From contig JALOKU010000005.1 of assembly GCA_025456345.1 (NCBI GenBank), positions 40,121 to 104,120 of the forward strand: a stretch of 64,000 bases of DNA, read 5' to 3'. Of the stretch, positions 34,510 to 43,699 are shown piece by piece. Numbering within the stretch: position 1 is the stretch's first letter; every line of letters begins with the position of its first letter. Source of the DNA: Vicinamibacterales bacterium (GTDB lineage Bacteria > Acidobacteriota > Vicinamibacteria > Vicinamibacterales > JAKQTR01). The notes beneath the pieces were generated by a model that saw nothing but the letters and a program-made list of their open reading frames with translations, was not told the origin of the DNA and made no database searches. The position numbers and the translations under genes were made by a program.

Positions 34510-36555
34510 ATGAAGGAAGCCGATCCGGGGGCGTGGCAGCACACGGTGCGCGGCCGCGTGCTGCTCGCGGCGGCCCTGTTTGCCGTCTGGGCCGCAGCCA
34601 TCGAGGTGCGGCTGGTCTGGCTGCAGGTCTACCGGCACGAGCTGATGCTCGCGGAGGCGAAGGCCCAGAAGGACCGCACGCGGACGGTGAACCCGCGCCG
34701 CGGCGATATCGTCGATCGGCACGGCCGCATTCTGGCAACCAGCGTCGATGCGGTTTCGATCTGCGGGATCCCGAAGGCGGTCGGCAGCCCGGCCGCGGTC
34801 GTCGCCGCGGTGTGCGAGGGCCTCGGCAACTGCACGGCGAAGGAGCGCGAGGTGTTCGCGCAGCGCCTCTCGCAGAAGTCCCGCGACTTCGCCTATCTCC
34901 GCCGCCAGGTGTCGAGTGAGGAGGCGGCGAGGGTGACGGCCCGCCTCGAGGCGCTCAAGCAGCCCGGCATCTTCACCGAGCCTGAGCCCCGGCGCTACTA
35001 CCCGAACCGGGAGCTCGCCGCGCACGTGCTCGGCTACCTCGGCACCGACCATCACAACGGGCTCGCGGGCGTCGAGCAGTCGTACAACTCGAAGATCAGC
35101 GGCACGCCCGGGACGCAGATGGTCGAGGTCGACTCGCGCCGGATCGTCTTCAACAGCCGCGTCGAGCGGGCGCCGGTGCAGGGCGACACCATCGAGCTCA
35201 CCATCGACGCGCAGCTGCAGCACATCGCGGAGCGGGAGCTGGAGCGGGGCGTGACGGAGCACCGCGCCGAGGGCGGGACGGCCATCGTCATGGATCCGCG
35301 CACGGGCGAGATCCTTGCCATGGCCAACAGCCCGAGGGTGAACCCCAACACCTATCTCGAGTACCCGCGCGAGAGGTGGATGAACCGGGCCGTCCAGGGC
35401 GTCTACGAACCGGGCTCCACCTTCAAGGTGGTCACCGCGTCGGCGGCGATGGAGGAGCACGTCTTTTCGCCGACGGACCTCATCGACGCGAGCGCAGGCG
35501 TGTGGCGCAGCGGCTCGCGGAGGGTCACCGAGGCGAAGAACCACAACTACGGCGTCCTGAGCTTCACCGACGTGCTGGTCAAGTCGAGCAACGTCGGCGC
35601 CATCAAGATCGGCCTCGGCGTGGGCACCGAGCGCCTCGGCCGCTACGTGAGCCGCTTCGGATTCGGCGAGAGCCTGTTCAAGGACCTGCCGGGCCAGTCG
35701 CGCGGGATGCTCGCCGACCCGAGCGGGTGGAGCCAGAGCACGCTGGCGTCGGTGTCGATGGGCTACGAGATTGGCGTGACGCCGCTGCAGATGGCCGCGG
35801 CCGTGTCGTCGATTGCCAACGGCGGCGTGCTCGTGCAGCCGCGGATCGTCCGCGCGCTGCGGCGCGGTACGACGCGGACCGAGGTCGCCCCGCTCGATCT
35901 GCGGAGAGTGATCAGCCGCGGAACGGCCGCCGAGCTGACCGCGATCATGGAGCTGGTAGTCGAGCGCGGCACGGCGACGGCGGCGCAGGTGCCCGGCTAC
36001 ACGATTGCGGGCAAGACGGGCACGGCCAGCAAGCTCGTCAACGGCCGCTACTCGCAGACCGACTATCACGCGTCGTTTGTCGGCTTTGTCCCGTCGCGCC
36101 AGCCCGCGTTCACGATTCTCGTGGTCGTCGACGCGCCGCACGCCGGCTCGCACTATGGCGGGTCGGTGGCGGCGCCGGTTTTCCAGCGCATCGCGGACGC
36201 GGCGCTGCGGCACGCGGGCGTGGCGCCGACGATCAACCCCCTGCCGCCGGTGCTCGTCCAGGCCGCGGCCGCATCGGTCTCGCCCTCGGAGTTCATCCGC
36301 ACGGCGGCCGTTGCGGGCCCGCCCGAGATCAGCGTCGTGTCCGGGCCGCCCACCGTCCCCGACGTCCGCGGCCTCGGCGCCCGTGACGCCGTGCGCCGGC
36401 TCGTGCGTCTCGGTCTCGTGCCCCGGCTGACCGGGGACGGCATGGTGATCGACCAGGACCCCGTCGCCGGCGCCGCGCTCGAGCCCGGCGGTCCGTGCCG
36501 GCTGTGGCTCGGTCGCCTCGCACCGGCGCTCCACACCCCGCAGCCGCCGCAATGA
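34510..36555 (+). CDS. ftsI: Division transpeptidase FtsI/PBP3 with C-terminal PASTA domain
   Basis: This is a 681-residue protein. The ATG at 34510 has GGGGAGG 9 nt upstream, with a single membrane helix at about 17-39. The dimerisation region (RRGDIVDRHGRILA near 63-76) is followed by the catalytic STFK (303-306), SSN (359-361) and KTG (502-504). A PASTA domain occupies about 612-668 (VPDVRGLGARDAVRRLVRLGL). FtsI cross-links septal peptidoglycan. A PASTA domain is usual in PBP2x and SpoVD but absent from the E. coli protein. It is 25 bp after ftsL and overlaps murE by 4 bp. Confidence 0.95.
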   Translation: MKEADPGAWQHTVRGRVLLAAALFAVWAAAIEVRLVWLQVYRHELMLAEAKAQKDRTRTVNPRRGDIVDRHGRILATSVDAVSICGIPKAVGSPAAVVAAVCEGLGNCTAKEREVFAQRLSQKSRDFAYLRRQVSSEEAARVTARLEALKQPGIFTEPEPRRYYPNRELAAHVLGYLGTDHHNGLAGVEQSYNSKISGTPGTQMVEVDSRRIVFNSRVERAPVQGDTIELTIDAQLQHIAERELERGVTEHRAEGGTAIVMDPRTGEILAMANSPRVNPNTYLEYPRERWMNRAVQGVYEPGSTFKVVTASAAMEEHVFSPTDLIDASAGVWRSGSRRVTEAKNHNYGVLSFTDVLVKSSNVGAIKIGLGVGTERLGRYVSRFGFGESLFKDLPGQSRGMLADPSGWSQSTLASVSMGYEIGVTPLQMAAAVSSIANGGVLVQPRIVRALRRGTTRTEVAPLDLRRVISRGTAAELTAIMELVVERGTATAAQVPGYTIAGKTGTASKLVNGRYSQTDYHASFVGFVPSRQPAFTILVVVDAPHAGSHYGGSVAAPVFQRIADAALRHAGVAPTINPLPPVLVQAAAASVSPSEFIRTAAVAGPPEISVVSGPPTVPDVRGLGARDAVRRLVRLGLVPRLTGDGMVIDQDPVAGAALEPGGPCRLWLGRLAPALHTPQPPQ

Positions 36556-38102
36556 GACTCGCCGAGCTCCTCACCGTGCTCGATGAGATCGGGCTGCGGA
36601 GGCCGGCGCCGGCTCCCGGCCGCGCGAGCGCGGCGCAGGACCCCGTGGTCGGGTCGCTGGCGTACGACTCGCGGGCGGTGTCGCCCTCGGCGCTCTTCGT
36701 GGCGCTGCGCGGGATGCAGGCCGACGGCTCGGCCTTCGCGGGTCAGGCCATCGCGAAAGGCGCGGTGGCCGTGGTCGCCGAGGCTGGTGCGCCGGACGGA
36801 TGCCCTGTGCCGTGGCACACCGTCAGCGACGGGCGGCTGGCGCTCGCCCTGCTGGCCGCGCACTTCTTCGGCCATCCGAGCCGCAGGATGCGCGTGGTCG
36901 GCATCACCGGCACCAACGGCAAGACCACCACGGCGTACCTCGTGCAGGCGGCCATCGAGGCGGCCGGCATCCGGTGCGGCCTCATGGGCACGGTGCAGTA
37001 CCGCATCGGCGACGACGTGCGCGACGCGGCGCGGACCACGCCCGAGGCGCCCGACGTCCAGCAGATGCTCGGCGAGATGCTCGACGCGGGATGCGGGGCG
37101 TGCGCGATGGAGGTGTCCTCGCACGCGCTCGCGCTCAGGCGCGTCGACGGCACCCGCTTCGCCGCCGCCGTCTTCACGAACCTGACGCGCGACCATCTCG
37201 ACTACCACGAGGACATGGAGCGGTACTTCGCGGCCAAGCGGCGGCTGTTCGATCTGCTCCCCGCCGGCCTGCCCGCCGTGGTGAACGTCGACGACCGGCG
37301 GGGCGCCGTCCTCGCCGCCGAACTGCCGCGCTGCGTGACGTACGCCGTCGACAAGCCTGCCGACGTCATGCCGGATTCCCTCCCGCCCTCGCTGGTGCAG
37401 CTCGCGTTCGCGGTGCGCACGCCCGCAGGCCCCGTGCAGGTGCAGTCGAGCCTGGCCGGCCGCTTCAACGTCTACAACCTGCTGGCCGCCGTCGCGACAG
37501 GTGTCGCGCTCGAACTGCCGCGGCCGGCCATCGAGGCCGGGCTGGCGCGCGTGGAATCGGTGCCGGGCCGTCTCCAGATCGTCTCCGCGCCCGGCGACGA
37601 GGTGACGGTTGTCGTCGATTACGCGCACACCGACGATGCGCTGAAGAACCTGCTCGACGCGGTGCGCCCGATCGCGGCATCGCGCCTCACCACCGTGTTC
37701 GGCTGCGGCGGCGATCGGGACCGGAGCAAGCGGCCGCTGATGGGCGCCGTGGCCGCGCGGCTGAGCGACACGGTGGGGCTCACCTCGGACAACCCGCGCT
37801 CCGAAGACCCCGAGCGGATCATCGACGAGATCGAACTGGGCTTCGCGCCGCCGCAGGATCGCGGACGGCCGGCCGGCGGCGCCGCGGCGTCCACCGACGC
37901 CGGCCTTCGCTGGTGGCGCGTCGCCGACCGCCGCGCGGCCATCGACCGGGCCATCGCGGAGGCCGGGCTGGGCGACGTGGTGGTCATTGCCGGGAAGGGC
38001 CACGAGAAGTACCAGGTCGTCCGCGACCGCGTGCTCCCGTTCGATGATGTCGCCGAGGCCCGCAATGCGCTGGCGCGCCGGCGCATGCGGAGGGCGTCGT
38101 GA
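36552..38102 (+). CDS. murE: UDP-MurNAc-tripeptide synthetase, meso-DAP type
   Basis: This is a 516-residue protein with an ATGA start overlapping ftsI. The P-loop GTNGKTT is at 120-126, EVSSHAL near 187-193, FTNLTRDHLDYH near 207-218, and the substrate-selecting DNPR at 413-416. DNPR is the signature for adding meso-diaminopimelate, in contrast to the lysine type. The enzyme acts in the cytosol, adding the third amino acid to UDP-MurNAc-dipeptide. Confidence 0.95.
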   Translation: MRLAELLTVLDEIGLRRPAPAPGRASAAQDPVVGSLAYDSRAVSPSALFVALRGMQADGSAFAGQAIAKGAVAVVAEAGAPDGCPVPWHTVSDGRLALALLAAHFFGHPSRRMRVVGITGTNGKTTTAYLVQAAIEAAGIRCGLMGTVQYRIGDDVRDAARTTPEAPDVQQMLGEMLDAGCGACAMEVSSHALALRRVDGTRFAAAVFTNLTRDHLDYHEDMERYFAAKRRLFDLLPAGLPAVVNVDDRRGAVLAAELPRCVTYAVDKPADVMPDSLPPSLVQLAFAVRTPAGPVQVQSSLAGRFNVYNLLAAVATGVALELPRPAIEAGLARVESVPGRLQIVSAPGDEVTVVVDYAHTDDALKNLLDAVRPIAASRLTTVFGCGGDRDRSKRPLMGAVAARLSDTVGLTSDNPRSEDPERIIDEIELGFAPPQDRGRPAGGAAASTDAGLRWWRVADRRAAIDRAIAEAGLGDVVVIAGKGHEKYQVVRDRVLPFDDVAEARNALARRRMRRAS

Positions 38103-39514
38103 GCGCGGCCGCCGCCGTGCTGCTCACCGCCGCCCAGGCCGCGAGCGCCATGGCGGGGTCCCTGACCGCCGGACCCGGCTCGGCGGCGATTCGCGGGTTC
38201 TCGATCGACACGCGCACGCTGCGGGCCGGCGACGTCTACATCGCGATCATCGGGGAGCGCCTCGACGGGCACCGCTTCGTGCGCGAGGCCCTCCAGGCCG
38301 GCGCGGCCGGGCTCGTCGTGTCGGACCTCTCGCCGGTGTCTTGGCCGCTCGACCCGGCCGTCGTCGTCGTGCGGGTGGACGACACGACCGCGGCCCTGCA
38401 GCGCCTCGCGAAGCACGTCCGTCGCGCGTCGGGCGCGCAGGTGGTGGCCATCACCGGCAGCGCGGGCAAGACGACGACGAAGGAAATCACCGCCGAGTTG
38501 CTCGGGGCCCGCTACCGGGTGTTCCGCAACCACGGCAACTTCAACAACCACATCGGGCTGCCGCTCTCGCTGCTCGAGCTCCGCCACGGGCCCGAGATCG
38601 CGGTTGTCGAACTCGGGATGAATCACGCGGGTGAGATCCGCCTGCTGGTGGGCCTGGCGGAGCCGGACGTGCGCGTGTGGACGATGGTGGCGGAGGTCCA
38701 CTCGGCGTTCTTCGCATCGCTCGACGCCATCGCCGACGCCAAGGCCGAGATCCTCGAGGGCGCGACGGCCGGCTCGATCGTCGTGGCCAATGCCGCCGAC
38801 CCCCTCGTGATGGCGCGCGTGAAGCCGTCGCCGGCCCGTGTCATCACCTTCGGGATCGGCGTGCCTGCCGACGTGTCGGCCACCGGCGTGGTCGACCGGG
38901 GACTGGCGGGGACGCGCGCGACGGTGACGACGGCATCGGGCACGGCGGCTGTCGACGTGCCGCTGCTCGGGCGCGGGCACCTCGGCAACGCCCTCGCGGC
39001 GATGGCGGTGGCGGGCGCGTACGGCGTGCCGCTGGACGTGATGGTCGAGCGCCTCGCGGCCACCAGGCCCGCCGCGCGGAGAGGCGAGGTGTGGCGCCTC
39101 CCGTCGGGCGTCACGCTGGTCGACGACTCGTACAACTCGAACCCGCGGGCGCTCGAGCGCACGCTCGAGGCCGTGGCGGCCGAGGGCGGGTGCGCGAGGC
39201 GCCTCGCGGTGCTTGGCGAGATGCTCGAACTGGGTGAACAGGCCGGGGCGCTGCACGAGGCGTGCGGCCGCGCGGCGGCGCGCGCCGGGCTGGCGCACCT
39301 GGTGACGGTGGGCGGCCCGCCGGCGCTGGCGCTGGCGAACGCGGCCGTGGCGGCGGGGATGCCGCCATCGGCGGTGAGACACGTCGGCACCAGCGCGGAC
39401 GCGGCGGATTTCGTGGTGCCGCTGCTGCGCGAGGGCGACGTCGTGCTGGTGAAGGGATCGCGCGGCATTCGGACCGACATCGTGGCGGACGCGGTGAAGG
39501 CCGCCGGGGCATGA
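38099..39514 (+). CDS. murF: UDP-MurNAc-tripeptide:D-Ala-D-Ala ligase
   Basis: This is a 471-residue protein. The GTG start overlaps the murE stop (GTGA). The N-terminus has a DTRTLRAGDVYIA domain. The P-loop GSAGKTTTKE starts at 120, FRNHGNFNNHIGLPLSLL follows near 142-159, and ELGMNHAGEI near 171-180. It adds D-Ala-D-Ala to make the UDP-MurNAc-pentapeptide. The next gene is murD, with only 4 bp of overlap; mraY is not in its usual place here. Confidence 0.95.
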   Translation: MSAAAAVLLTAAQAASAMAGSLTAGPGSAAIRGFSIDTRTLRAGDVYIAIIGERLDGHRFVREALQAGAAGLVVSDLSPVSWPLDPAVVVVRVDDTTAALQRLAKHVRRASGAQVVAITGSAGKTTTKEITAELLGARYRVFRNHGNFNNHIGLPLSLLELRHGPEIAVVELGMNHAGEIRLLVGLAEPDVRVWTMVAEVHSAFFASLDAIADAKAEILEGATAGSIVVANAADPLVMARVKPSPARVITFGIGVPADVSATGVVDRGLAGTRATVTTASGTAAVDVPLLGRGHLGNALAAMAVAGAYGVPLDVMVERLAATRPAARRGEVWRLPSGVTLVDDSYNSNPRALERTLEAVAAEGGCARRLAVLGEMLELGEQAGALHEACGRAAARAGLAHLVTVGGPPALALANAAVAAGMPPSAVRHVGTSADAADFVVPLLREGDVVLVKGSRGIRTDIVADAVKAAGA

Positions 39515-40923
39515 GCCTTGCCGCCGCGGTGGAGCCGGGCGCGCGCAGGCCACAGGTCGATATGAGCGAATTCACGGTGCGCGGGACGCGGGTGGTGGTC
39601 GTCGGCGGCGCCGCGAGCGGCGTGGCCGCCGCGCGCCTGCTCGTCGACCGCGGTGCCGCCGTGACGCTGACGGACCTGCGGCCGGCACTCGACCAGTCCG
39701 CGGAGCTCTCGGCGATGGGCGTGTCGCTGGTGCTTGGCGCGCATCCTGACACGCTGCTGACCGAATCGGACCTCGTGGTGGTGAGCCCGGGCGTGCCGGC
39801 GGACCAGCCTGCGGTGGCGGCGGCGCGCGCGGCGGGTGTGCCGGTCATCGGCGAAGTGGAACTCGCCTCGCGATGGCTGCGCGGGCGCGTGGTGGCCATC
39901 ACCGGCACGAAAGGGAAGTCGACCACGACCGCGCTCACGGGCCGGATGCTGGAGGCCGCCGGCGTGCGGGCGCCGGTCGGCGGCAACATCGGCACCCCGC
40001 TCGCCAGCCAGGTCGCCGCCTCGACGGCCGAGACGGTGCACGTGGTCGAGGTGAGCAGCTTCCAGCTCGAGACCACCGAGACGTTCCACCCGTGGATTGC
40101 GGCGCTGCTGAACCTCAGCGCGGACCACCTGGACCGCCACGCCAGCGTCGCGGAGTACGCCGCCGCCAAGGCGCGGATTTTCGCGCGGCAGACCGGGAGC
40201 GACGTCAGCGTGGCGAACGCCGACGATGCGCGTGCGCTGGCGATGGCCAGCGCCGGCCGGGCCAGGGTGGTGCGCTTCGCCCGCGACGCGCGCATCGACG
40301 AGGGCGTGACCGTCGCCGACGGCTGGATCGTGGACCGCGGGGCTGGCGGCGAGACGCGGCTCGTGAAGACGAGCGACGTGCGGTTGATCGGGCCGCACCT
40401 GCTGGCCGACGTGCTCGCCGCCGCGGCCATCGCGCGCGTGGTGGGCGCCGCCCCGGCGGCGGTGGCCGGCGCGGTGGCGTCGTTCACCGGCCTCGAGCAC
40501 GCGATGGAACTGGTCGGCGAGATCGGCGGCATCCGGTTCGTCAACGACTCGAAGGCCACCAACATCGACGCGGCCCGGCAGGCCATCGAGACGTTCGGCC
40601 CCGGCCTGGCCGTCATCATGGGCGGCCGTTTCAAGGGCGGCGACCTCCGGCTGCTGCGCCCGGCGCTCGCGTCGAGGGGCGCGTCGGTTGTGGCGATTGG
40701 CGAGGCGGCGCCGCTGCTGCAGGAGGCGTTCGACGGCGCGGCCGTCGTGCGCACCGCTGCCTCGATGGCCGACGCGGTGCGGGTGGCCATGGCGGCCGCG
40801 GCTCCCGGCGGCAGCGTGCTGCTGGCGCCTGCGTGCGCCAGCTTCGACATGTTCGAGAACTACGCCGCGCGCGGCCGGGCCTTCAAGGCGGAGGTCGCCG
40901 CCCTGCAGCGCGAAGCGCGGTGA
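39511..40923 (+). CDS. murD: UDP-MurNAc-L-alanine:D-glutamate ligase
   Basis: This is a 470-residue protein. The ATG at 39511 overlaps the murF stop (ATGA). The N-terminal Rossmann-like domain has VVVVGGAASGVAAARLL near 28-44, the P-loop GTKGKST is at 132-138, and VEVSSFQLE and LNLSADHLDRH follow. It adds D-glutamate to UDP-MurNAc-L-Ala. It is the last gene before the hairpin element at 40947. Confidence 0.95.
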   Translation: MSLAAAVEPGARRPQVDMSEFTVRGTRVVVVGGAASGVAAARLLVDRGAAVTLTDLRPALDQSAELSAMGVSLVLGAHPDTLLTESDLVVVSPGVPADQPAVAAARAAGVPVIGEVELASRWLRGRVVAITGTKGKSTTTALTGRMLEAAGVRAPVGGNIGTPLASQVAASTAETVHVVEVSSFQLETTETFHPWIAALLNLSADHLDRHASVAEYAAAKARIFARQTGSDVSVANADDARALAMASAGRARVVRFARDARIDEGVTVADGWIVDRGAGGETRLVKTSDVRLIGPHLLADVLAAAAIARVVGAAPAAVAGAVASFTGLEHAMELVGEIGGIRFVNDSKATNIDAARQAIETFGPGLAVIMGGRFKGGDLRLLRPALASRGASVVAIGEAAPLLQEAFDGAAVVRTAASMADAVRVAMAAAAPGGSVLLAPACASFDMFENYAARGRAFKAEVAALQREAR

Positions 40924-40946
40924 TGGGGAGGTCGGCGTTCGAGGCG

Positions 40947-41076
40947 GTGTGAACCGTGAGCAGTCGTCAGTCGGCTCTGCGCGGCGTGGAGCTGGCTGCT
41001 GGGACCCCGCGCGGCCCCGCGCGGGGAGCTGGTGTCCATGCCCAGGATCCGACTGATGACTGCTGACGGCTCACAC
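40947..41076. repeat. Hairpin element B between murD and ftsW (31-nt inverted arms)
   Basis: Arms at 40947-40977 and 41046-41076 are inverted copies, matching at 27 of 31 bases. They are built of 7-nt steps such as AGCAGTC and GTCAGTC. The loop holds a perfect 10-bp GC stem (41005-41014 with 41017-41026, loop CC). The 233-bp spacer 40924-41156 holds no gene. It may end the murD transcript or stabilise RNA; ftsW could then need its own promoter. Confidence 0.85.
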
Positions 41077-41156
41077 CCGGGCCAGATGCCCGGATCATCC
41101 GGCGCCGGTGTCCTTGTCGGTGCAAACGGTTTCGGACTTTAGGGTTTCACAGCACG

Positions 41157-42260
41157 ATGGCACGCAAGCTCAAGATCGACCGCCTGTTGTTCCTGACGAC
41201 GCTGGTGCTGGTCGCCGTCAGCATCGTGATGGTGTACAGCGCCTCGAACCAGCTCGGGGCGTGGGAGTCCATCCGGACGAATGGTTTCCTGTTGAAGCAG
41301 GCGGCATTCGCCGTCATCGGCCTGATGGTGATGTTCGCCGCGATGCGAATCGACTACGAGCACTACCGCGATCCTCGCGTGGTCCTCGGGCTGGTGGGCC
41401 TCACGCTGCTCGCGCTGGTGGCCGTCCTGATCGTGGGCCCGGAGATCAACGGTACCCACCGCTGGTTTGCGGTGGCCGGCGTGGGCATTCAGCCGTCGGA
41501 GCTGGCCAAGCTCGCGCTCATCCTGTTCACGGCGGCGGTGCTCGAGCGCCGCATGGAGCGAATCGGCGAGCCGAAGTACGCCCTCGGCCCGATTGTCGTC
41601 GTCCTCGTGCCGATGCTGGCCCTCATCATGTTCCAGCCCGACTTCGGCAGCTCCGTGATGCTGCTGGTGATTGTGGCCGTCATGGTGTTCGGGGCCGGCC
41701 TGCCCTGGCGATACCTGGCAAGCGCGGCCGTCGCGGTCGTGCCGGTCGTGGCCGCCGTGGCGATACTCGCTCCGTACCGGGTCGGCCGGTTGACCGCCTT
41801 CCTGGATCCGTGGGCCGATCGGTCCGACAAAGGCTACCAGGTCGTGCAGTCGCTCATCGCCGTCGGGACGGGCGGCCTGGCTGGCAAGGGCCTGGGCTAC
41901 AGCACCCAGAAGCTGGGCTACCTGCCGTACGCGCACACCGATTTCATCTACGCGGTGGTCGGCGAGGAACTCGGCCTGGCCGGCGCGTCGGTGCTGCTCG
42001 TGTGCTTCTGCGTCATCACGTGGCGCGGGCTCAAGACGGCGTCGCGCGCGCCGGACGCGTTCGGCGCGTTTCTCGCGCTGGGCCTCACCGCGATGATCGC
42101 GGTCCAGGCGTTTGTCAACATGAGCGTGGTGCTCGGCCTGCTGCCGACCAAGGGCATCACGCTCCCGCTCATCAGTGCCGGCGGCTCGTCGCTCATCATG
42201 AGCCTGGCTGGCATGGGCGTGCTGCTGAACATCTCGCAGCGCGCCTCGGCGACCACGTAA
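41157..42260 (+). CDS. ftsW: Septal peptidoglycan glycosyltransferase FtsW
   Basis: This is a 367-residue SEDS protein with about ten membrane segments. Diagnostic stretches are GTHRWFAVAGVGIQPSELAKL, MFQPDFGSSVMLL, LGYLPYAHTDFIYAVVGEELGL and TKGITLPLISAGGSSL. It polymerises septal glycan strands together with FtsI. The murG gene usually found between ftsW and murC is absent; only 10 bp separate it from murC. Confidence 0.95.
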   Translation: MARKLKIDRLLFLTTLVLVAVSIVMVYSASNQLGAWESIRTNGFLLKQAAFAVIGLMVMFAAMRIDYEHYRDPRVVLGLVGLTLLALVAVLIVGPEINGTHRWFAVAGVGIQPSELAKLALILFTAAVLERRMERIGEPKYALGPIVVVLVPMLALIMFQPDFGSSVMLLVIVAVMVFGAGLPWRYLASAAVAVVPVVAAVAILAPYRVGRLTAFLDPWADRSDKGYQVVQSLIAVGTGGLAGKGLGYSTQKLGYLPYAHTDFIYAVVGEELGLAGASVLLVCFCVITWRGLKTASRAPDAFGAFLALGLTAMIAVQAFVNMSVVLGLLPTKGITLPLISAGGSSLIMSLAGMGVLLNISQRASATT

Positions 42261-42270
42261 GGGAGGCAGG

Positions 42271-43698
42271 GTGCTCGGTCGCACGCAGCGCGTGCACTTC
42301 GTCGGGATTGGCGGGATCGGGATGAGCGGCATCGCCGAGTTGCTCTCGAACCTCGGCTACGCCGTCAGCGGGTCCGACGAGAAGCTGTCGGAGGTCACCG
42401 CGCGTCTCGAGACGCTCGGGGTCCGCGTGTCCCCGGGGCACGACGCCGCCCACGTCGGCGACGCGGACGTGGTGGTGTACTCGTCGGCCGTGCGGAGCGA
42501 GAACCCCGAAATCGTCGACGCCCACCGGCGCCGGATCCCGGTGATCCCGCGGGCCGAGATGCTGGCCGAGTTGATGCGGCTGCGCTCCGGCATCGCCGTG
42601 GCCGGCTCGCACGGCAAGACGACGACCACGTCGATGGTGGCCCTCGTGCTCGAGCGGGCCGGGCTCGATCCGACGGCGGTCATCGGCGGCAAGCTCTCTG
42701 CCTTCGGCAGCAACGCCCGCCTCGGCAGCGGCGAGTACATGGTGGTGGAGGCCGACGAGAGCGACCGCTCGTTCCTGCGGCTGACGCCCACGGTGGCCGT
42801 GGTGACGAACATCGACGAAGAACACCTCGAGGCGTACCGGGACTTCGACGATCTCAAGCAGGCGTTCCTCGACTTCGCCAACAAGGTGCCGTTCTACGGG
42901 GCGGTCATTGCCTGTCTCGACGACCCGCACGTGACGAGTCTGCTTCCGCGCATGACGCGCCGCGTGATCACCTACGGCCTCGACGCCGCCGCCGACGTGC
43001 GCGGCACGGCGGTGGCGCAGGAGGGCGGCATGTGGACCTGCCAGGTCGTCCCGGGCGCGGGCCTGAAGGACGCGGCCGGGCTGGGCGAGCAGCCGGCCTC
43101 GCCGCTGTGCGCGCTGCGGCTGCCGATCCCGGGCCGCCACAACCTCCAGAACGCGCTCGCGGCGGTGGCCGTCGGCCTCGAACTGGGCCTCGACGCCGGC
43201 ACGGTGGCCGGCGCCCTCGCCACGTTCCGCGGCGCCGACCGCCGGTTCCAGCGCCTGGGAGAGGCGGCCGGCGTCCTGGTCATCGACGACTACGGCCACC
43301 ATCCGACCGAGATCCGCGCGGTGCTCGACGCGGCGCGGGCCTCGCTCGGCCGCCGCCTGGTGGTCGCCTTCCAGCCCCACCGCTACTCCCGCACCGCCCG
43401 GCTCATGGACCGCTTCGGTCCGGCCCTGGCGCAGGCCGACCAACTCGTGCTCGCCGACATCTACGCGGCCAGCGAGGACCCGATTCCCGGCGTGACCGTC
43501 GAGGCGCTGGCCGCGGCGATCAGCCCCCAGCTCGCGGGCCGCCTGCACCTGGCGCGGACCATCGACGATGTGGTCGCCGTCGTGACGTCGCTGGCGCAGC
43601 CGGGTGATGCCGTCATCACGCTGGGCGCCGGGTCGATTGGCACCGTCGGCCCGAGGGTGCTCGCGGCCCTCGGCCGCCGCGAAGGAGGGCGGAGCTGA
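42271..43698 (+). CDS. murC: UDP-MurNAc:L-alanine ligase
   Basis: This is a 475-residue protein with a GTG start preceded by GGGAGG. VHFVGIGGIGMSGIAELL near 8-25 is the N-terminal UDP-binding loop, the P-loop GSHGKTT is at 112-118, VEADESDRSF and NIDEEHLEAY follow, and DDYGHHPTEI is near the C-terminus. It adds the first residue (L-Ala) to UDP-MurNAc. FtsQ starts after one spacer base; murB and ddl, often found here, are absent. Confidence 0.95.
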   Translation: MLGRTQRVHFVGIGGIGMSGIAELLSNLGYAVSGSDEKLSEVTARLETLGVRVSPGHDAAHVGDADVVVYSSAVRSENPEIVDAHRRRIPVIPRAEMLAELMRLRSGIAVAGSHGKTTTTSMVALVLERAGLDPTAVIGGKLSAFGSNARLGSGEYMVVEADESDRSFLRLTPTVAVVTNIDEEHLEAYRDFDDLKQAFLDFANKVPFYGAVIACLDDPHVTSLLPRMTRRVITYGLDAAADVRGTAVAQEGGMWTCQVVPGAGLKDAAGLGEQPASPLCALRLPIPGRHNLQNALAAVAVGLELGLDAGTVAGALATFRGADRRFQRLGEAAGVLVIDDYGHHPTEIRAVLDAARASLGRRLVVAFQPHRYSRTARLMDRFGPALAQADQLVLADIYAASEDPIPGVTVEALAAAISPQLAGRLHLARTIDDVVAVVTSLAQPGDAVITLGAGSIGTVGPRVLAALGRREGGRS

Positions 43699-43699
43699 T

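Noticed and set aside
41114..41137. Promoter before ftsW (TTGTCG with CTTTAG)
   Set aside because: The -10 box is too poor to list as a feature.
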